Source: Legionella_C sp048541585 (GTDB lineage: Bacteria; Pseudomonadota; Gammaproteobacteria; Legionellales; Legionellaceae). Taken from it: DNA of 64,000 bases. The notes beneath the pieces are model-generated. The model searched no databases and was not told the DNA's origin. It saw only the letters and a program-made list of their open reading frames with translations. Made by a program: the position numbers and the translations under genes. The stretch lies in NCBI RefSeq assembly GCF_048541585.1, contig NZ_CP183303.1, positions 1,364,001 through 1,428,000 of the forward strand. The letters run 5' to 3'. Within the stretch, counting starts at the first letter, position 1, and the number at the start of each line of letters is the position of its first letter. Positions 36,878-46,219 of this stretch are shown piece by piece.

Positions 36878-37022
36878 TGAGATAGGTTATAACAAAAAAT
36901 AGTCATTATCTTAAATTTAGCACAGTAAAACAAATAATTAAGAAGTAGAAAAGCTTTAATTATAGTTTGACATAGCTTAGACCAGCAGAATTAACTACAA
37001 TTAACACTTAAATAGAGGCTGC

Positions 37023-37808
37023 TTAAGATCGTTTAACTTCAATTAAAGTATGTAACTGTTGACCAATATCTGCCGAGCGCATTAGGCTCTCACCAATTAA
37101 AAAAGTATTAATATTATTTTCTAGCATCAATTTAATATCAGCAGCTGTATTAATACCGCTTTCAGTAATAACGATGCGATCAGCTGGTATATCTTTTGCT
37201 AAGTTAAGCGTTACCATTAAATCAGTAACAAAAGTATGTAAACTTCGATTGTTAATGCCAATTAAGGGAGTAGGGAGTTTAAGTGCTCGTTCTAACTCTT
37301 CTCTACTATGGCTTTCTACTAAAACTGCCATCTCTAAAGCCTGTGCTTCTTGACAAAAATCTAATAATTGAGCATCACTTAGCAAATCTACAATAAGTAA
37401 AATACAATCTGCGCCTAAGGCGCGACTTTCAGTAATTTGATAACTATCTATAATAAAATCTTTTCTTAAAACCGGTAGAGTGGTTACTTCTTTTGCCAAA
37501 GTTAAATAAGAATTATTACCTTGAAAGAAATTCGTATCAGTTAAAACTGATAAACAACTCGCTCCATTTTGCTCATAAATTTTAGCAATTGCTGCAACAT
37601 CAAAATCATTGCGAATAGTACCCTTGCTAGGAGAGGCTTTCTTTATTTCAGCAATGATAGCTGGATGAGACTGTTTGATTGCAGCAACGAAATTTCGTGG
37701 GGAGTCGCTACATAATTCACGTAAAGTTTCTAAGGGCTTTTCTTTTTTTGCAAGCTCTATTTCTAATAATTTATGGGCTGCTATTTTTTTTAATATACTA
37801 GTTGTCAT
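37023..37808 (-). CDS. trpC: indole-3-glycerol phosphate synthase
   Basis: A 261-residue single-domain TrpC (not fused to TrpF as in E. coli). Signature IIAEIKKASPSKG near residue 50, LRKDFIIDSYQ, LLIVDLLSD, VESHSREELE, GINNRSLHTF and ITESGI. It closes the ring to form indole-3-glycerol phosphate in tryptophan synthesis. It overlaps trpD by 11 nt and is last of the trpG-trpD-trpC unit. Confidence 0.95.
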   Translation of the reverse strand: MTTSILKKIAAHKLLEIELAKKEKPLETLRELCSDSPRNFVAAIKQSHPAIIAEIKKASPSKGTIRNDFDVAAIAKIYEQNGASCLSVLTDTNFFQGNNSYLTLAKEVTTLPVLRKDFIIDSYQITESRALGADCILLIVDLLSDAQLLDFCQEAQALEMAVLVESHSREELERALKLPTPLIGINNRSLHTFVTDLMVTLNLAKDIPADRIVITESGINTAADIKLMLENNINTFLIGESLMRSADIGQQLHTLIEVKRS

Positions 37809-38826
37809 AATCAGTAAGGTTCAGAGTAAAATTGCGAAATTTTAAAAATTGCTGTTTAGCTGCGCCACTATTGATAGTAGTTTTTGCAATTTCTAAACCG
37901 GCTGGAAAATTATTAACTATATCAGCGCAATACAGTGCTAGAGCGGTATTTAATACGATACTATCATAAGCTGCACCTTTAGCGCCATCAAATACAGCTT
38001 CAATTAGCTTTAAGCTCTGCTCAGCCGAGTGAACAATAAGGTCATTTAAATCAGCATGGTAACAATTAAAGTCGCGAGGATTAATTGACCAAGCGACTTT
38101 TTTACCCTCACGATATTCAAGTAAATGTGTAGGGGCGCTAATACTAATTTCATCTAAACCGTCTTCTGAATGAAGTATAATTATGCGGTCACTACCTAAA
38201 TTAATTAATACGTGTAATAGACTTTCTTGCCAAGTTTTAGAAAATACGCCTATTACTTGTTTTTTAACTTTTGCAGGATTTAGAACAGGACCTAGTAAAT
38301 TAAAAAATGTTTTAATACCTAATTGTCTGCGTACTTCCTTAACTCGACGTGCTGCTTGATTAAAATGAGGGGTAAAAAGAAAACAAATATTAGTTTGTTG
38401 CAAGCAATGCTTTAATTGTTCATCCGTTAATTCAATATTAAAACCTGCTTCTAATAGTAAATCAGCACTACCACTTGAACTAGAAACTGAGTGATTGCCA
38501 TGTTTAGCTACTTTAGCGCCTGCTGCAGCAGCAACAATACTGCTGGCTGTAGAGATATTAAAAGTGTGTTTGCCATCACCGCCTGTACCAGCTAGATCAA
38601 TTAAGTCTTCGCCTAAATCAACAGTATGCATGGACGCTTGAATCGTTTTAGCAGCTGCAGTAAGTTCTTCAATTGTTTCTCCTTTAGCACGCATTAAAGC
38701 TAGAAAAGCGCCAATTTCTGCATCGGATACTTGATCATTGATACAAGCACTGATTACTTGCTGCATTTCACTAAAAGTTAGGTCTTTCCCACTAATTAAA
38801 TATTCAAAAATCGTTGTGAGTTTCAT
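37798..38826 (-). CDS. trpD: anthranilate phosphoribosyltransferase
   Basis: A 342-residue TrpD with the phosphoribosyl pyrophosphate loop DLAGTGGDGKHTFNIST, then KHGNHSVSSSSGSADLLLEAG and FNLLGPVLNPA. It transfers the PRPP ribose phosphate to anthranilate. It overlaps trpG at its start and trpC at its end, so the three genes are coupled. Confidence 0.95.
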   Translation of the reverse strand: MKLTTIFEYLISGKDLTFSEMQQVISACINDQVSDAEIGAFLALMRAKGETIEELTAAAKTIQASMHTVDLGEDLIDLAGTGGDGKHTFNISTASSIVAAAAGAKVAKHGNHSVSSSSGSADLLLEAGFNIELTDEQLKHCLQQTNICFLFTPHFNQAARRVKEVRRQLGIKTFFNLLGPVLNPAKVKKQVIGVFSKTWQESLLHVLINLGSDRIIILHSEDGLDEISISAPTHLLEYREGKKVAWSINPRDFNCYHADLNDLIVHSAEQSLKLIEAVFDGAKGAAYDSIVLNTALALYCADIVNNFPAGLEIAKTTINSGAAKQQFLKFRNFTLNLTDYDN

Positions 38827-39382
38827 AATTTAAAAAATTTGCTAATAATTGTAAGCCATGTTCGCTTAAGATTGATTCTGGGTGAAATTGTAGACCAAAA
38901 AGAGGATATTGACGATGAGAAATTGCCATAATTGTATTATCTGCCCAAGCATCAATAGCAAAGCTTGTTGGTAAGCTGGCAACATCAATGGCTAATGAAT
39001 GATAACGCATCGCTTGAAAGGGGTTGGGTAGGTTATGAAATAATTTTTGCTTATGATGAGTAATGGATGAAGTTTTACCATGAATAGTTTCTGTAGCGCG
39101 AATAATTTTTGCCCCAAATGCATGTGCGAGGCATTGATGACCCAGGCAAATACCTAAAATAGGAATGCTTTGGTAAAAATGAGCAATGGTAGCTAGCGAA
39201 ATCCCTGCATCTAAGGGCCCTTTAGGGCCGGGAGAAATAACAATATAAGCAGGTGCTAATTGTTCAATATCTGCAACAGTTAAATCATTATTTTTAAATA
39301 CTCGGACATCTTGATTTAATATTTGAAAATACTGGACTAGATTGTAGGTAAAGGAGTCATAATTATCAATTAACAGTAGCAT
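38804..39382 (-). CDS. trpG: anthranilate/aminodeoxychorismate synthase glutamine amidotransferase
   Basis: A class I amidotransferase of 192 residues starting LLLIDNYDSFTYNLVQYF, with nucleophile Cys79 in ILGICLGHQ and the His-Glu pair in GLQFHPES. It delivers ammonia to TrpE (anthranilate) and, in many bacteria, also to PabB (folate). The ATG at 39382 has AAAGG 6 nt upstream and matches PabA/TrpG N-termini; a TTG and an ATG just upstream are less likely. trpE, trpF and trpBA are not nearby. Confidence 0.92.
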   Translation of the reverse strand: MLLLIDNYDSFTYNLVQYFQILNQDVRVFKNNDLTVADIEQLAPAYIVISPGPKGPLDAGISLATIAHFYQSIPILGICLGHQCLAHAFGAKIIRATETIHGKTSSITHHKQKLFHNLPNPFQAMRYHSLAIDVASLPTSFAIDAWADNTIMAISHRQYPLFGLQFHPESILSEHGLQLLANFLNYETHNDF

Positions 39383-39541
39383 CATCAACCTTTAAATACG
39401 AATTTTGCATAAGAATTACCTAAAAACTCTACTAAATCAACAATTGATGAATTAAGAATAGATATTATGCTCAAATTAAATGCTAATTCTTTGTTTCTCT
39501 TTACTTCAAAGCTTCTTAATTTTAATTCTTGCTACAAGTAG

Positions 39542-40267
39542 TTATAATGAAAATTCTTCGCCAAGGTAGACAGTGCGAACTTGTTGATTAGCTAGAATTT
39601 CAGTTGGCGTACCTTCACATAAAATTTTTCCTTGATTAACAATATATGCTCGCTCGCAAATATCTAAGGTTTCTCGAACATTATGGTCGGTAATTAAAAC
39701 ACCAATATTTTTTTCACATAAATGAGAAATAATCCGTTTAATATCGATAACCGAAATAGGATCAACGCCTGCGAAAGGTTCATCTAATAATATAAAAGCA
39801 GGTTCTATAGCTAATGCTCGTGCTATTTCAACACGACGTCTTTCGCCACCTGAAAGACTTAAGCCTAAATTATTCGCTAAATGAGTAATATTAAATTCTT
39901 CAAGTAATTTAGATAACTTCTGCTTGCGGGTTTGGTTATCTAAATCTTTGCGCAATTGCAAAATAGAATAAATATTATCAGCAACAGACATTTTACGAAA
40001 TACTGAAGCTTCTTGCGGTAAATAACCAATGCCAAGCCGAGCACGCTGATGCATGGGTGCTATGGTTATATCCTGAGTATCTAAATAAATTTTCCCTTCA
40101 TCACAAGCCTGTAAACCAACTATCATATAAAAGCAAGTCGTTTTACCAGCTCCGTTAGGACCTAGTAAACCTACACATTCGCCACGTTTTATTTTAATAC
40201 TAATATCGCTAACAACTACTCGACCTTTAAAAGATTTTTTTAAGTGTAATGCTGATAACTCATTCAT
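39542..40267 (-). CDS. lptB: LPS export ABC transporter ATPase LptB
   Basis: A 241-residue ABC ATPase with Walker A GPNGAGKTT, Q-loop region LPQEASVF, signature LSGGERRRVEIARA, Walker B FILLDEPFAGVDP and switch His in TDHNVRETL. LptB powers LptFG to pull LPS from the inner membrane and along the LptCAD bridge. It overlaps lptA by 4 nt. Confidence 0.96.
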   Translation of the reverse strand: MNELSALHLKKSFKGRVVVSDISIKIKRGECVGLLGPNGAGKTTCFYMIVGLQACDEGKIYLDTQDITIAPMHQRARLGIGYLPQEASVFRKMSVADNIYSILQLRKDLDNQTRKQKLSKLLEEFNITHLANNLGLSLSGGERRRVEIARALAIEPAFILLDEPFAGVDPISVIDIKRIISHLCEKNIGVLITDHNVRETLDICERAYIVNQGKILCEGTPTEILANQQVRTVYLGEEFSL

Positions 40268-40797
40268 GTTTTTTTACCTGAGTGAAAAATAATTGTGGTA
40301 CGTAATTTTTTATTACCATACGTAACAACATGTTTTTTTTCTGTATCATAAGTAATTTTGGGTGCAGCTAAAGAGTCTTCACCTTGTTCTACCCGTGCGT
40401 TACCGATTAATACAATTAAATGTTTTTCAGCATAATAGTGAATTTCTAAAGCATAAGCATGTAAAGGAGGTTTATTGTCATCAGTTTGAGTCCAAAAATG
40501 AGCAGGTTCTTTTTCAGTTCCTAAGGCTTTTGCAAAGGTAAGCTTATTTTCTTCGTTACCTATAGTAATTGCTTCATTAGCGCGTAAATGAGTGGTTCCT
40601 TGATCAAATTGCACATTTCCTTTGTAGCTGCCTTGATGTGTTTGCTGATTTAAATCAGCTGAATCAGCACCTAGTTTGGCAATTGCAGTACGATCTTTTT
40701 CTAAAGCCAAAACCTGAAAACTAGCAAGCATAAGCAAGTATGGAATGCCTATCTTTCGCATTTTTGCAATAGGTCTAACAAGTCTGGACTTATACAT
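40264..40797 (-). CDS. lptA: LPS transport periplasmic protein LptA
   Basis: An OstA-fold beta-jellyroll protein bridging LptC and LptD in the periplasm. A hydrophobic segment, IPYLLMLASFQVLA, followed by LEKD indicates a signal peptide. The body has the repeated strands of LptA (GSYKGNVQFDQGTTHLRANE). Several in-frame ATGs exist; I use 40797, which overlaps the lptC stop by 8 nt. Starts at 40821 or 40761 cannot be excluded because none has a good ribosome binding site. Confidence 0.88.
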   Translation of the reverse strand: MYKSRLVRPIAKMRKIGIPYLLMLASFQVLALEKDRTAIAKLGADSADLNQQTHQGSYKGNVQFDQGTTHLRANEAITIGNEENKLTFAKALGTEKEPAHFWTQTDDNKPPLHAYALEIHYYAEKHLIVLIGNARVEQGEDSLAAPKITYDTEKKHVVTYGNKKLRTTIIFHSGKKT

Positions 40798-41359
40798 TAG
40801 GTTCATAAGTTGCATGTGCATTATTTAATAATTCAACTCTTTTTTGATCGAGATAAGCATTCATTCCTTCAGAATGAATGACACTACCTGGTTGCCTAAA
40901 TATAACAGCAAGATTTGTTGTAGCAAATTTTTGTTCAGGAAAATAAGTTAACTCTTCGGTTTTTAAAGTACTTTCAGGAGATTTAAGTCCTTTTTCTTGA
41001 TGAATGACTACATTACCCCTTAAATTAATTTGCTTTCCTTTTTCAAAAGCTAACGCTTTTTGCGCATGGATGTCCCAATTAGGCTCATTCTCTTGTTTAA
41101 GAACAATATGAGGTGTAGCGAAAATATAAATATCTTTTTCTGGAATGTGTTTGGCTTGCGGACTTTCTAAGGAATGGGCTAAGGCACCTTTAGAATCAAA
41201 CTGTTGAACTTTAAGACCTATTGCAATGGAGTCAGGAGTTTTTGCAAGTGTAGCAGTATCAAGTTTTTCTCCTTTGGGAGAGCTTGCAAAGTACCAACCT
41301 GAGCAGGAAAGCACAATTAATAAGCAAAAAATCCAAGCAGATTGTTTAGCAGCATTCAT
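40790..41359 (-). CDS. lptC: LPS export protein LptC
   Basis: A 189-residue bitopic inner-membrane protein: one N-terminal helix (AWIFCLLIVLSCSGWYFA) and a periplasmic beta-jellyroll. LptC takes LPS from LptB2FG and passes it to LptA. Gene position and 4-nt overlap with kdsC match the conserved kdsC-lptC-lptA-lptB order. Confidence 0.93.
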   Translation of the reverse strand: MNAAKQSAWIFCLLIVLSCSGWYFASSPKGEKLDTATLAKTPDSIAIGLKVQQFDSKGALAHSLESPQAKHIPEKDIYIFATPHIVLKQENEPNWDIHAQKALAFEKGKQINLRGNVVIHQEKGLKSPESTLKTEELTYFPEQKFATTNLAVIFRQPGSVIHSEGMNAYLDQKRVELLNNAHATYEPNV

Positions 41360-41880
41360 GATAATAAATACCTAGCTAGGGCCTCTTCTTGCTTCTGTTG
41401 GGCATTTAAAATAAGATCGCAAACTTCGCGAACCGCACCATAACCTCCAGCTTGTTGCGTTTGCCAGATAGCGAATTCTTTAATTTGATCTACAGCATTA
41501 GCTACAGCAATACCTAGACCTACTTGTTGTATGATAGCTAAATCAGGCAGGTCATCACCAATATAAGCAAAATATTCATTAGCAAAGCCCAGGCGTTCTT
41601 TTAAATGTGAAAAAGCGTTATTTTTATCAACCTGCCCTTTAAAATAGTACTGAATACCTAATTGTTCCATACGATAGTCGATGACAGCATTACGCGAAGT
41701 AGTAATAACAGCGACTTCTATACCTGCTGCCATCAAGAGCTTTAAGCCCATGCCATCTTGAACATGAAATGCTTTAAGTTCATTACCATAATTATCTAAA
41801 TAAAGTTGTCCGTCTGTTAAAACTCCGTCTACATCACAAATTAGACATTTTATTTTTTTTGCTCTTTCTATTAAGTTCAT
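41356..41880 (-). CDS. kdsC: Kdo-8-phosphate phosphatase KdsC
   Basis: A 174-residue HAD phosphatase with DVDGVLTDG (nucleophile Asp16, acid Asp18), the Ser/Thr motif in VITTS and the Mg-binding IGDDLPDL. It removes phosphate from the KdsA product to give Kdo. It is the typical short, cap-less KdsC tetramer form. Overlaps lptC. Confidence 0.95.
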   Translation of the reverse strand: MNLIERAKKIKCLICDVDGVLTDGQLYLDNYGNELKAFHVQDGMGLKLLMAAGIEVAVITTSRNAVIDYRMEQLGIQYYFKGQVDKNNAFSHLKERLGFANEYFAYIGDDLPDLAIIQQVGLGIAVANAVDQIKEFAIWQTQQAGGYGAVREVCDLILNAQQKQEEALARYLLS

Positions 41881-41991
41881 TGTTATTAATTCTCACTTCT
41901 TAATATTAGGCTTCTTTTAAAAGTTAGTATTTAACGAAGTCTAATAGGTAATCTCTGTACTGAACTATAGCAGAAATTTTAACATAGAAAC

Positions 41992-42954
41992 CTAATAAAC
42001 GCCTGCTTTAAGTAAATCATGCAAATGGATAACCGCAATAGGACGCTTTTCTTCATCAATAACAACTAAAGAAGTAATAGTGAATTTTTCCATCATAGCT
42101 AAAGCTTCAGCTGCTAAAACTCCTTTAGAAATAGTTTTACAATTTTTACTCATAACTTCAGTAATTGGCGTTGTATTTATATCAATTTGTTGATTTAATG
42201 TACGCCTAATGTCGCCATCGGTGTAGACACCTGTTAAGAAACCTCGTTTATCAATTACGCAAGTCATCCCTAGTTTTTTGGCAGTTACTTCAATTAATGC
42301 TTCACTTATTGTAGCTGTTTCTGATACTAAAGGTAATGCATCCCCTACATGATAAAGCTCATCAATACGCAATAGAAGGCGTCGTCCGAGTGTTCCACCA
42401 GGATGTGATAAAGCAAAATCATTTTGATTGAAACCTTTGGCTTGTAGCAAAGCTATAGCTAAGGCATCGCCCATAACTAATGAAACGGTAGTGCTTGTAG
42501 TAGGCGCAAGTCCTAGTGGACATGCTTCTTGTTTAATACTAACGTCAAGAGAAACATCTGCCGTCTTGGCTAAGAGTGATTCCTTATTTCCAGTTAAAGC
42601 AATAATAGGAACCCGTAAGCGTTTAAGTAGAGGCAATAGGGTAACAATTTCATTAGTATTACCAGAGTTTGAAAGGGCAATGATTGTATCATCACCTGTA
42701 ATCATTCCCATATCACCATGACTTGCTTCGCCGGGGTGTAAAAAAAATGATGGAGTGCCAGTACTTGATAAAGTAGAAGCAATTTTATTAGCAATATGAC
42801 CTGACTTTCCCATTCCGGTAACAACAACTCGCCCACGACAATTAAGCAACAAATTACAAGCTTGCTCAAAGCGTTCATCAATACGTTGGGTTAATTCAAG
42901 TATGGCTTGTGCTTCTGTTTCAATAACAGCTAATGCTAATTTGCCGAAATTCAT
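41992..42954 (-). CDS. kdsD: arabinose-5-phosphate isomerase KdsD
   Basis: A 320-residue protein: SIS isomerase domain (VVTGMGKSGHIANKIASTLS; FFLHPGEASHGDMGM) and two CBS domains (about 205-320). It makes arabinose 5-phosphate from ribulose 5-phosphate for KdsA. It is separated by about 110 bp from kdsC and diverges from mlaF, as in E. coli. Confidence 0.95.
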   Translation of the reverse strand: MNFGKLALAVIETEAQAILELTQRIDERFEQACNLLLNCRGRVVVTGMGKSGHIANKIASTLSSTGTPSFFLHPGEASHGDMGMITGDDTIIALSNSGNTNEIVTLLPLLKRLRVPIIALTGNKESLLAKTADVSLDVSIKQEACPLGLAPTTSTTVSLVMGDALAIALLQAKGFNQNDFALSHPGGTLGRRLLLRIDELYHVGDALPLVSETATISEALIEVTAKKLGMTCVIDKRGFLTGVYTDGDIRRTLNQQIDINTTPITEVMSKNCKTISKGVLAAEALAMMEKFTITSLVVIDEEKRPIAVIHLHDLLKAGVY

Positions 42955-43258
42955 TTTCTTATTCTAGTAAGCAAATTGAGGAGCTTATCATACAAATTCT
43001 TACCTAACAAAAATTAATTTTTAAAGAAAAAAATTTAACTTTTATAATTATTTTGTGCCTTTATAGAGCTCAGTTTGTTTATTTAAATATCAAATTATTT
43101 TAAAAATAAATTTTAATAATTAAAATGATGAAGTTAAAACTTAAAAGTTTTTATTTTTATAATAAATTTCTTTATAGATGAAATATTTATTATAAAAAAT
43201 AGTATTTTTTTTTAAGCGCCTATATACTAATTCTTTAACTTACTAAGAGAGTTTCATT
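42955..43258. other. divergent promoter region kdsD/mlaF
   Basis: About 300 bp of very A+T-rich DNA between the two divergent envelope operons. It must contain both promoters, but the high A+T content gives many TATAAT-like words and I cannot choose among them. No ORF or RNA gene is seen. Confidence 0.45.
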
Positions 43259-44056
43259 ATGCAGAATAGTTTGGTGAAAATCACCAATCTAACATTCAGC
43301 CGAGGCACTCGAGTCATCTTTAACAAGGTTAATATGACTGTTTCGCAAGGTAAAATTACTGCTATTATGGGACCTAGTGGTAGTGGCAAAACTACTCTAT
43401 TAAAATTAATTGGTGCTCAGCTTCAGCCAGAGGCAGGAAAAATACTAATTAATGGTTTAAACATTCATCAATTATCGCGTAAAGAGCTTTACAAAGTAAG
43501 GCGAAAAATGGGTTTACTGTTTCAATCAAGCGCATTATTTACACATCTATCAGTGTTTAATAATGTAGCATTTCCTCTGCGAGAAAATACTAAGCTCAAC
43601 GAAGTGATGATACGTGATATTGTACTTATGAAATTAGAAGCTGTAGGATTAAGAGGCGCGGCTGATTTGATGCCTGCAGAACTATCAGGCGGCATGGCAA
43701 GGCGAGTAGCTTTAGCAAGAACTATCGCTCTGGATCCTGAGCTAATGATGTATGATGAGCCCTTTACAGGCCAAGATCCAATTTCAATGGGCGTTTTAGT
43801 ACGATTAATTAAATGTTTAAATGAATTATTAAATACAACTACAATTATTGTTTCTCATGATGTTGAAGAAACATGTTCCATTGCTGATTACATTTACTTA
43901 ATTGCTGATGGACATATTATAGGGCATGGGACACCACAAGACTTAAAAGAATCATCAGAACCACAAATTAAACAATTTATGTATGGAGAACCTGATGGTG
44001 TGGTGCCTTTTCATTATCCAGCAAAGCCTTATATCGAGGAACTGTTAGATGCTTAA
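43259..44056 (+). CDS. mlaF: phospholipid-transport ATPase MlaF
   Basis: A 265-residue ABC ATPase with Walker A GPSGSGKTT, signature LSGGMARRVALARTIAL, Walker B ELMMYDEPFTGQDP and switch His in VSHDVEE. MlaF with MlaB drives the MlaFEDB complex, which keeps phospholipids out of the outer leaflet of the outer membrane. First gene of mlaFEDCB; overlaps mlaE by 8 nt. Confidence 0.95.
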   Translation: MQNSLVKITNLTFSRGTRVIFNKVNMTVSQGKITAIMGPSGSGKTTLLKLIGAQLQPEAGKILINGLNIHQLSRKELYKVRRKMGLLFQSSALFTHLSVFNNVAFPLRENTKLNEVMIRDIVLMKLEAVGLRGAADLMPAELSGGMARRVALARTIALDPELMMYDEPFTGQDPISMGVLVRLIKCLNELLNTTTIIVSHDVEETCSIADYIYLIADGHIIGHGTPQDLKESSEPQIKQFMYGEPDGVVPFHYPAKPYIEELLDA

Positions 44057-44831
44057 TAAATTAGCGCAGGCAGGACAATGGGGTTTAAATACACTTCAAG
44101 CCATTGGTAATTCAGGCCGCTTTCTCTGTAGTGTGTTTATTCGTAAACCGGATATTCGCCGACTGTGGCCAGCACTTTTAAATCAGATTCATTTTGTTGG
44201 TTTTTTGTCTTGTTTAATTATTGTTGTTTCAGCACTTTTTATAGGAATGGTTGTAGGCTTACAAGGTTATAACACTTTACAAAAATTTGGTGCTGCTAGT
44301 CAGTTAGGGCAATTGCTTGCATTAAGTATTACTCGGGAATTAAGTCCTGTTGTAAGCGCATTACTTTTTGCAGGACGTGCAGGTTCGGCCGTGACCGCCG
44401 AAATTGGTTTAATGAAAGCTACTGAGCAATTAGCTAGTATGGATATGATGGGAGTTGATCCCTTAGGGCGTGTTTTATACCCTCGTTTATTAGCAGGCTT
44501 AATTTCCCTTCCAATTTTAACCTTAATTTTTTCAGCAGTTGCGGTGTATGGCGGTTATTTTATTGGGGTAGATTGGTTAGGTGTTGATGCAGGAAGTTTT
44601 TGGTCTAACATGCAGTCTGCTGTAAGTTTTAAAACAGATGTTTTAAGCGGAATTATCAAGAGTATTGTGTTTGCCTTGGTCGTTGCTTGGATTGCAGTTT
44701 TTCAAGGATTTAATTGCATTCCAACAGCAGGCGGTATCAGTCAAGCTACAACAAGAACGGTTGTCTATTCATCGTTAGCCGTTTTAGGGCTTGATTTTCT
44801 TCTAACAGCCATGATGATTGGAGGTTGGTAA
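44049..44831 (+). CDS. mlaE: phospholipid-transport permease MlaE
   Basis: A 260-residue membrane protein of the MlaE/Ttg2B family, with LFIGMVVGLQGYNTL, SITRELSPVVSALLFAGRAGSAVTAE-type block and SIVFALVVAWIAVFQGF. It is the permease dimer core on which MlaD sits. The next gene starts directly after its stop. Confidence 0.95.
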   Translation: MLNKLAQAGQWGLNTLQAIGNSGRFLCSVFIRKPDIRRLWPALLNQIHFVGFLSCLIIVVSALFIGMVVGLQGYNTLQKFGAASQLGQLLALSITRELSPVVSALLFAGRAGSAVTAEIGLMKATEQLASMDMMGVDPLGRVLYPRLLAGLISLPILTLIFSAVAVYGGYFIGVDWLGVDAGSFWSNMQSAVSFKTDVLSGIIKSIVFALVVAWIAVFQGFNCIPTAGGISQATTRTVVYSSLAVLGLDFLLTAMMIGGW

Positions 44832-45311
44832 ATGAATAGTAAGCAACATTATATTGATGTCAGCGTTGGCTTTTTTATGCTGCTTGGTTTGCTAGCCTTA
44901 TTGATTATGGTAATGAAAGTAAGTGGCATTTCTGAGCTTGCACTAAGTAAAGGATACCATATTACTGCTGAATTTACGGATATAGGCGGTTTGAAGGTAC
45001 GAGCTCCTGTAACTATCGCAGGCGTTAAAGTGGGAGAGGTAACAAAAATTGAACTGCAACCGAGTGAGTTGAATGCAAAAGTTACCATGTTATTACGATC
45101 TGATAAATCTATCCCTTTTGAAGATACTACTGCGCGTATTTTAACAGAAGGGTTATTAGGTTCTAATTATATTAGCATTGTGCCTGGCTTTGATGATGAC
45201 AGTGATCGCGATCATCCTTATTTGCGAGACGGAGATAAAATTCCTAAAACGCAAGAAGCAATTATTCTTGAAAATTTAATTGGTCAACTTTTATTTAACA
45301 TCAAAAAATAG
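44832..45311 (+). CDS. mlaD: phospholipid-binding MCE protein MlaD
   Basis: A 159-residue protein with one N-terminal transmembrane helix (VGFFMLLGLLALLIMVM) and a single MCE domain (FTDIGGLKVRAPVTIAGVKV; TEGLLGSNYISIVPG). MlaD forms the hexameric periplasmic ring that receives lipid. Immediately downstream of mlaE. Confidence 0.95.
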   Translation: MNSKQHYIDVSVGFFMLLGLLALLIMVMKVSGISELALSKGYHITAEFTDIGGLKVRAPVTIAGVKVGEVTKIELQPSELNAKVTMLLRSDKSIPFEDTTARILTEGLLGSNYISIVPGFDDDSDRDHPYLRDGDKIPKTQEAIILENLIGQLLFNIKK

Positions 45312-45320
45312 GTGGAGCTC

Positions 45321-45926
45321 ATGAAAGTAATAAAATTAGTTATTTTAGGCCTTTTTTTATCTTTAATGCAAAATATATGGGCTCAGTCGTCGCCTATTCC
45401 TATGTTACAAGCTACAGCTGATCAGATTATTGCTACACTTAAGCAAAATAAACCCAATCTTAAGAAAGATCATACTATTATTTATCAAGCTGTAGAGCAA
45501 CATTTAGTACCAAAAGTTGATGTAAATGGAATGGCACGTTCGGTTTTAGGACGTCAAGCATGGACTAAAGCTACACCTGCTGAACGTAATGAATTTGCTC
45601 AAGCTTTTACTCAACTTGTGATTCGTACTTATGCAAATCCATTAGCAGAATACACTAGTGAAACAATAAAATTCTTACCTGTTAAAGGTTCATTAGATAA
45701 ACGTTTCATTAGAGTAAACAGTTTAATTGTTCGACCTAATGGCAATAATATTCCACTTAACTACAGTTTGGTTGCAAAAAATGGTGAATGGAAAATTTAC
45801 GATTTAAGCGTTGAAGGAGTAAGTCTTTTACAAAGCTTCCGTTCACAATTTGCTCAAGCTTTGCAGTCATCAGATATACAAACGCTAATCAAAGAAATGC
45901 GTGAGCGTAGTAAAAAGGCAGCTTAA
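45321..45926 (+). CDS. mlaC: periplasmic phospholipid shuttle MlaC
   Basis: A 201-residue MlaC/Ttg2D protein with signal peptide KVIKLVILGLFLSLMQNIWA. Conserved stretch PKVDVNGMARSVLGRQAW and YDLSVEGVSLLQSFRSQF are typical. It ferries lipid between MlaA at the outer membrane and MlaD. The ATG at 45321 has GGTGGAG 4-5 nt upstream; an in-frame GTG three codons earlier lies in that ribosome binding site. Confidence 0.94.
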   Translation: MKVIKLVILGLFLSLMQNIWAQSSPIPMLQATADQIIATLKQNKPNLKKDHTIIYQAVEQHLVPKVDVNGMARSVLGRQAWTKATPAERNEFAQAFTQLVIRTYANPLAEYTSETIKFLPVKGSLDKRFIRVNSLIVRPNGNNIPLNYSLVAKNGEWKIYDLSVEGVSLLQSFRSQFAQALQSSDIQTLIKEMRERSKKAA

Positions 45927-45928
45927 AA

Positions 45929-46219
45929 ATGAATAGTTCTTCGTTTATACCAGGGCAAAATTTAACATTTTCAACAATTGAAAGTGAAAGGAAAAGGTTG
46001 CTAAATTATTGTCGTAGTAACGAAGAACAGATGTTATGTCTTAATCTTAAAAATGTTTCTTTATGCGATAGTGCCGGACTTGCTTTTTTGATTGATTTTA
46101 AAAGGCTGGCACGAAAATATAATAAACAGAGTAAAATAGAAGGTTTTACAGAAACCATTTTGGCGCTAGCAGAGTTTTATGGAGTAGATAAAATATTGAT
46201 AACTAATGAGATAGATTAA
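45929..46219 (+). CDS. mlaB: STAS-domain protein MlaB
   Basis: A 96-residue STAS domain with LNLKNVSLCDSAGLAFLIDF; the Ser in DSAGL is the conserved regulatory position. MlaB binds MlaF and is needed for ATPase activity. It starts 2 nt after mlaC and is the last gene before a repeat-rich gap. Confidence 0.9.
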   Translation: MNSSSFIPGQNLTFSTIESERKRLLNYCRSNEEQMLCLNLKNVSLCDSAGLAFLIDFKRLARKYNKQSKIEGFTETILALAEFYGVDKILITNEID

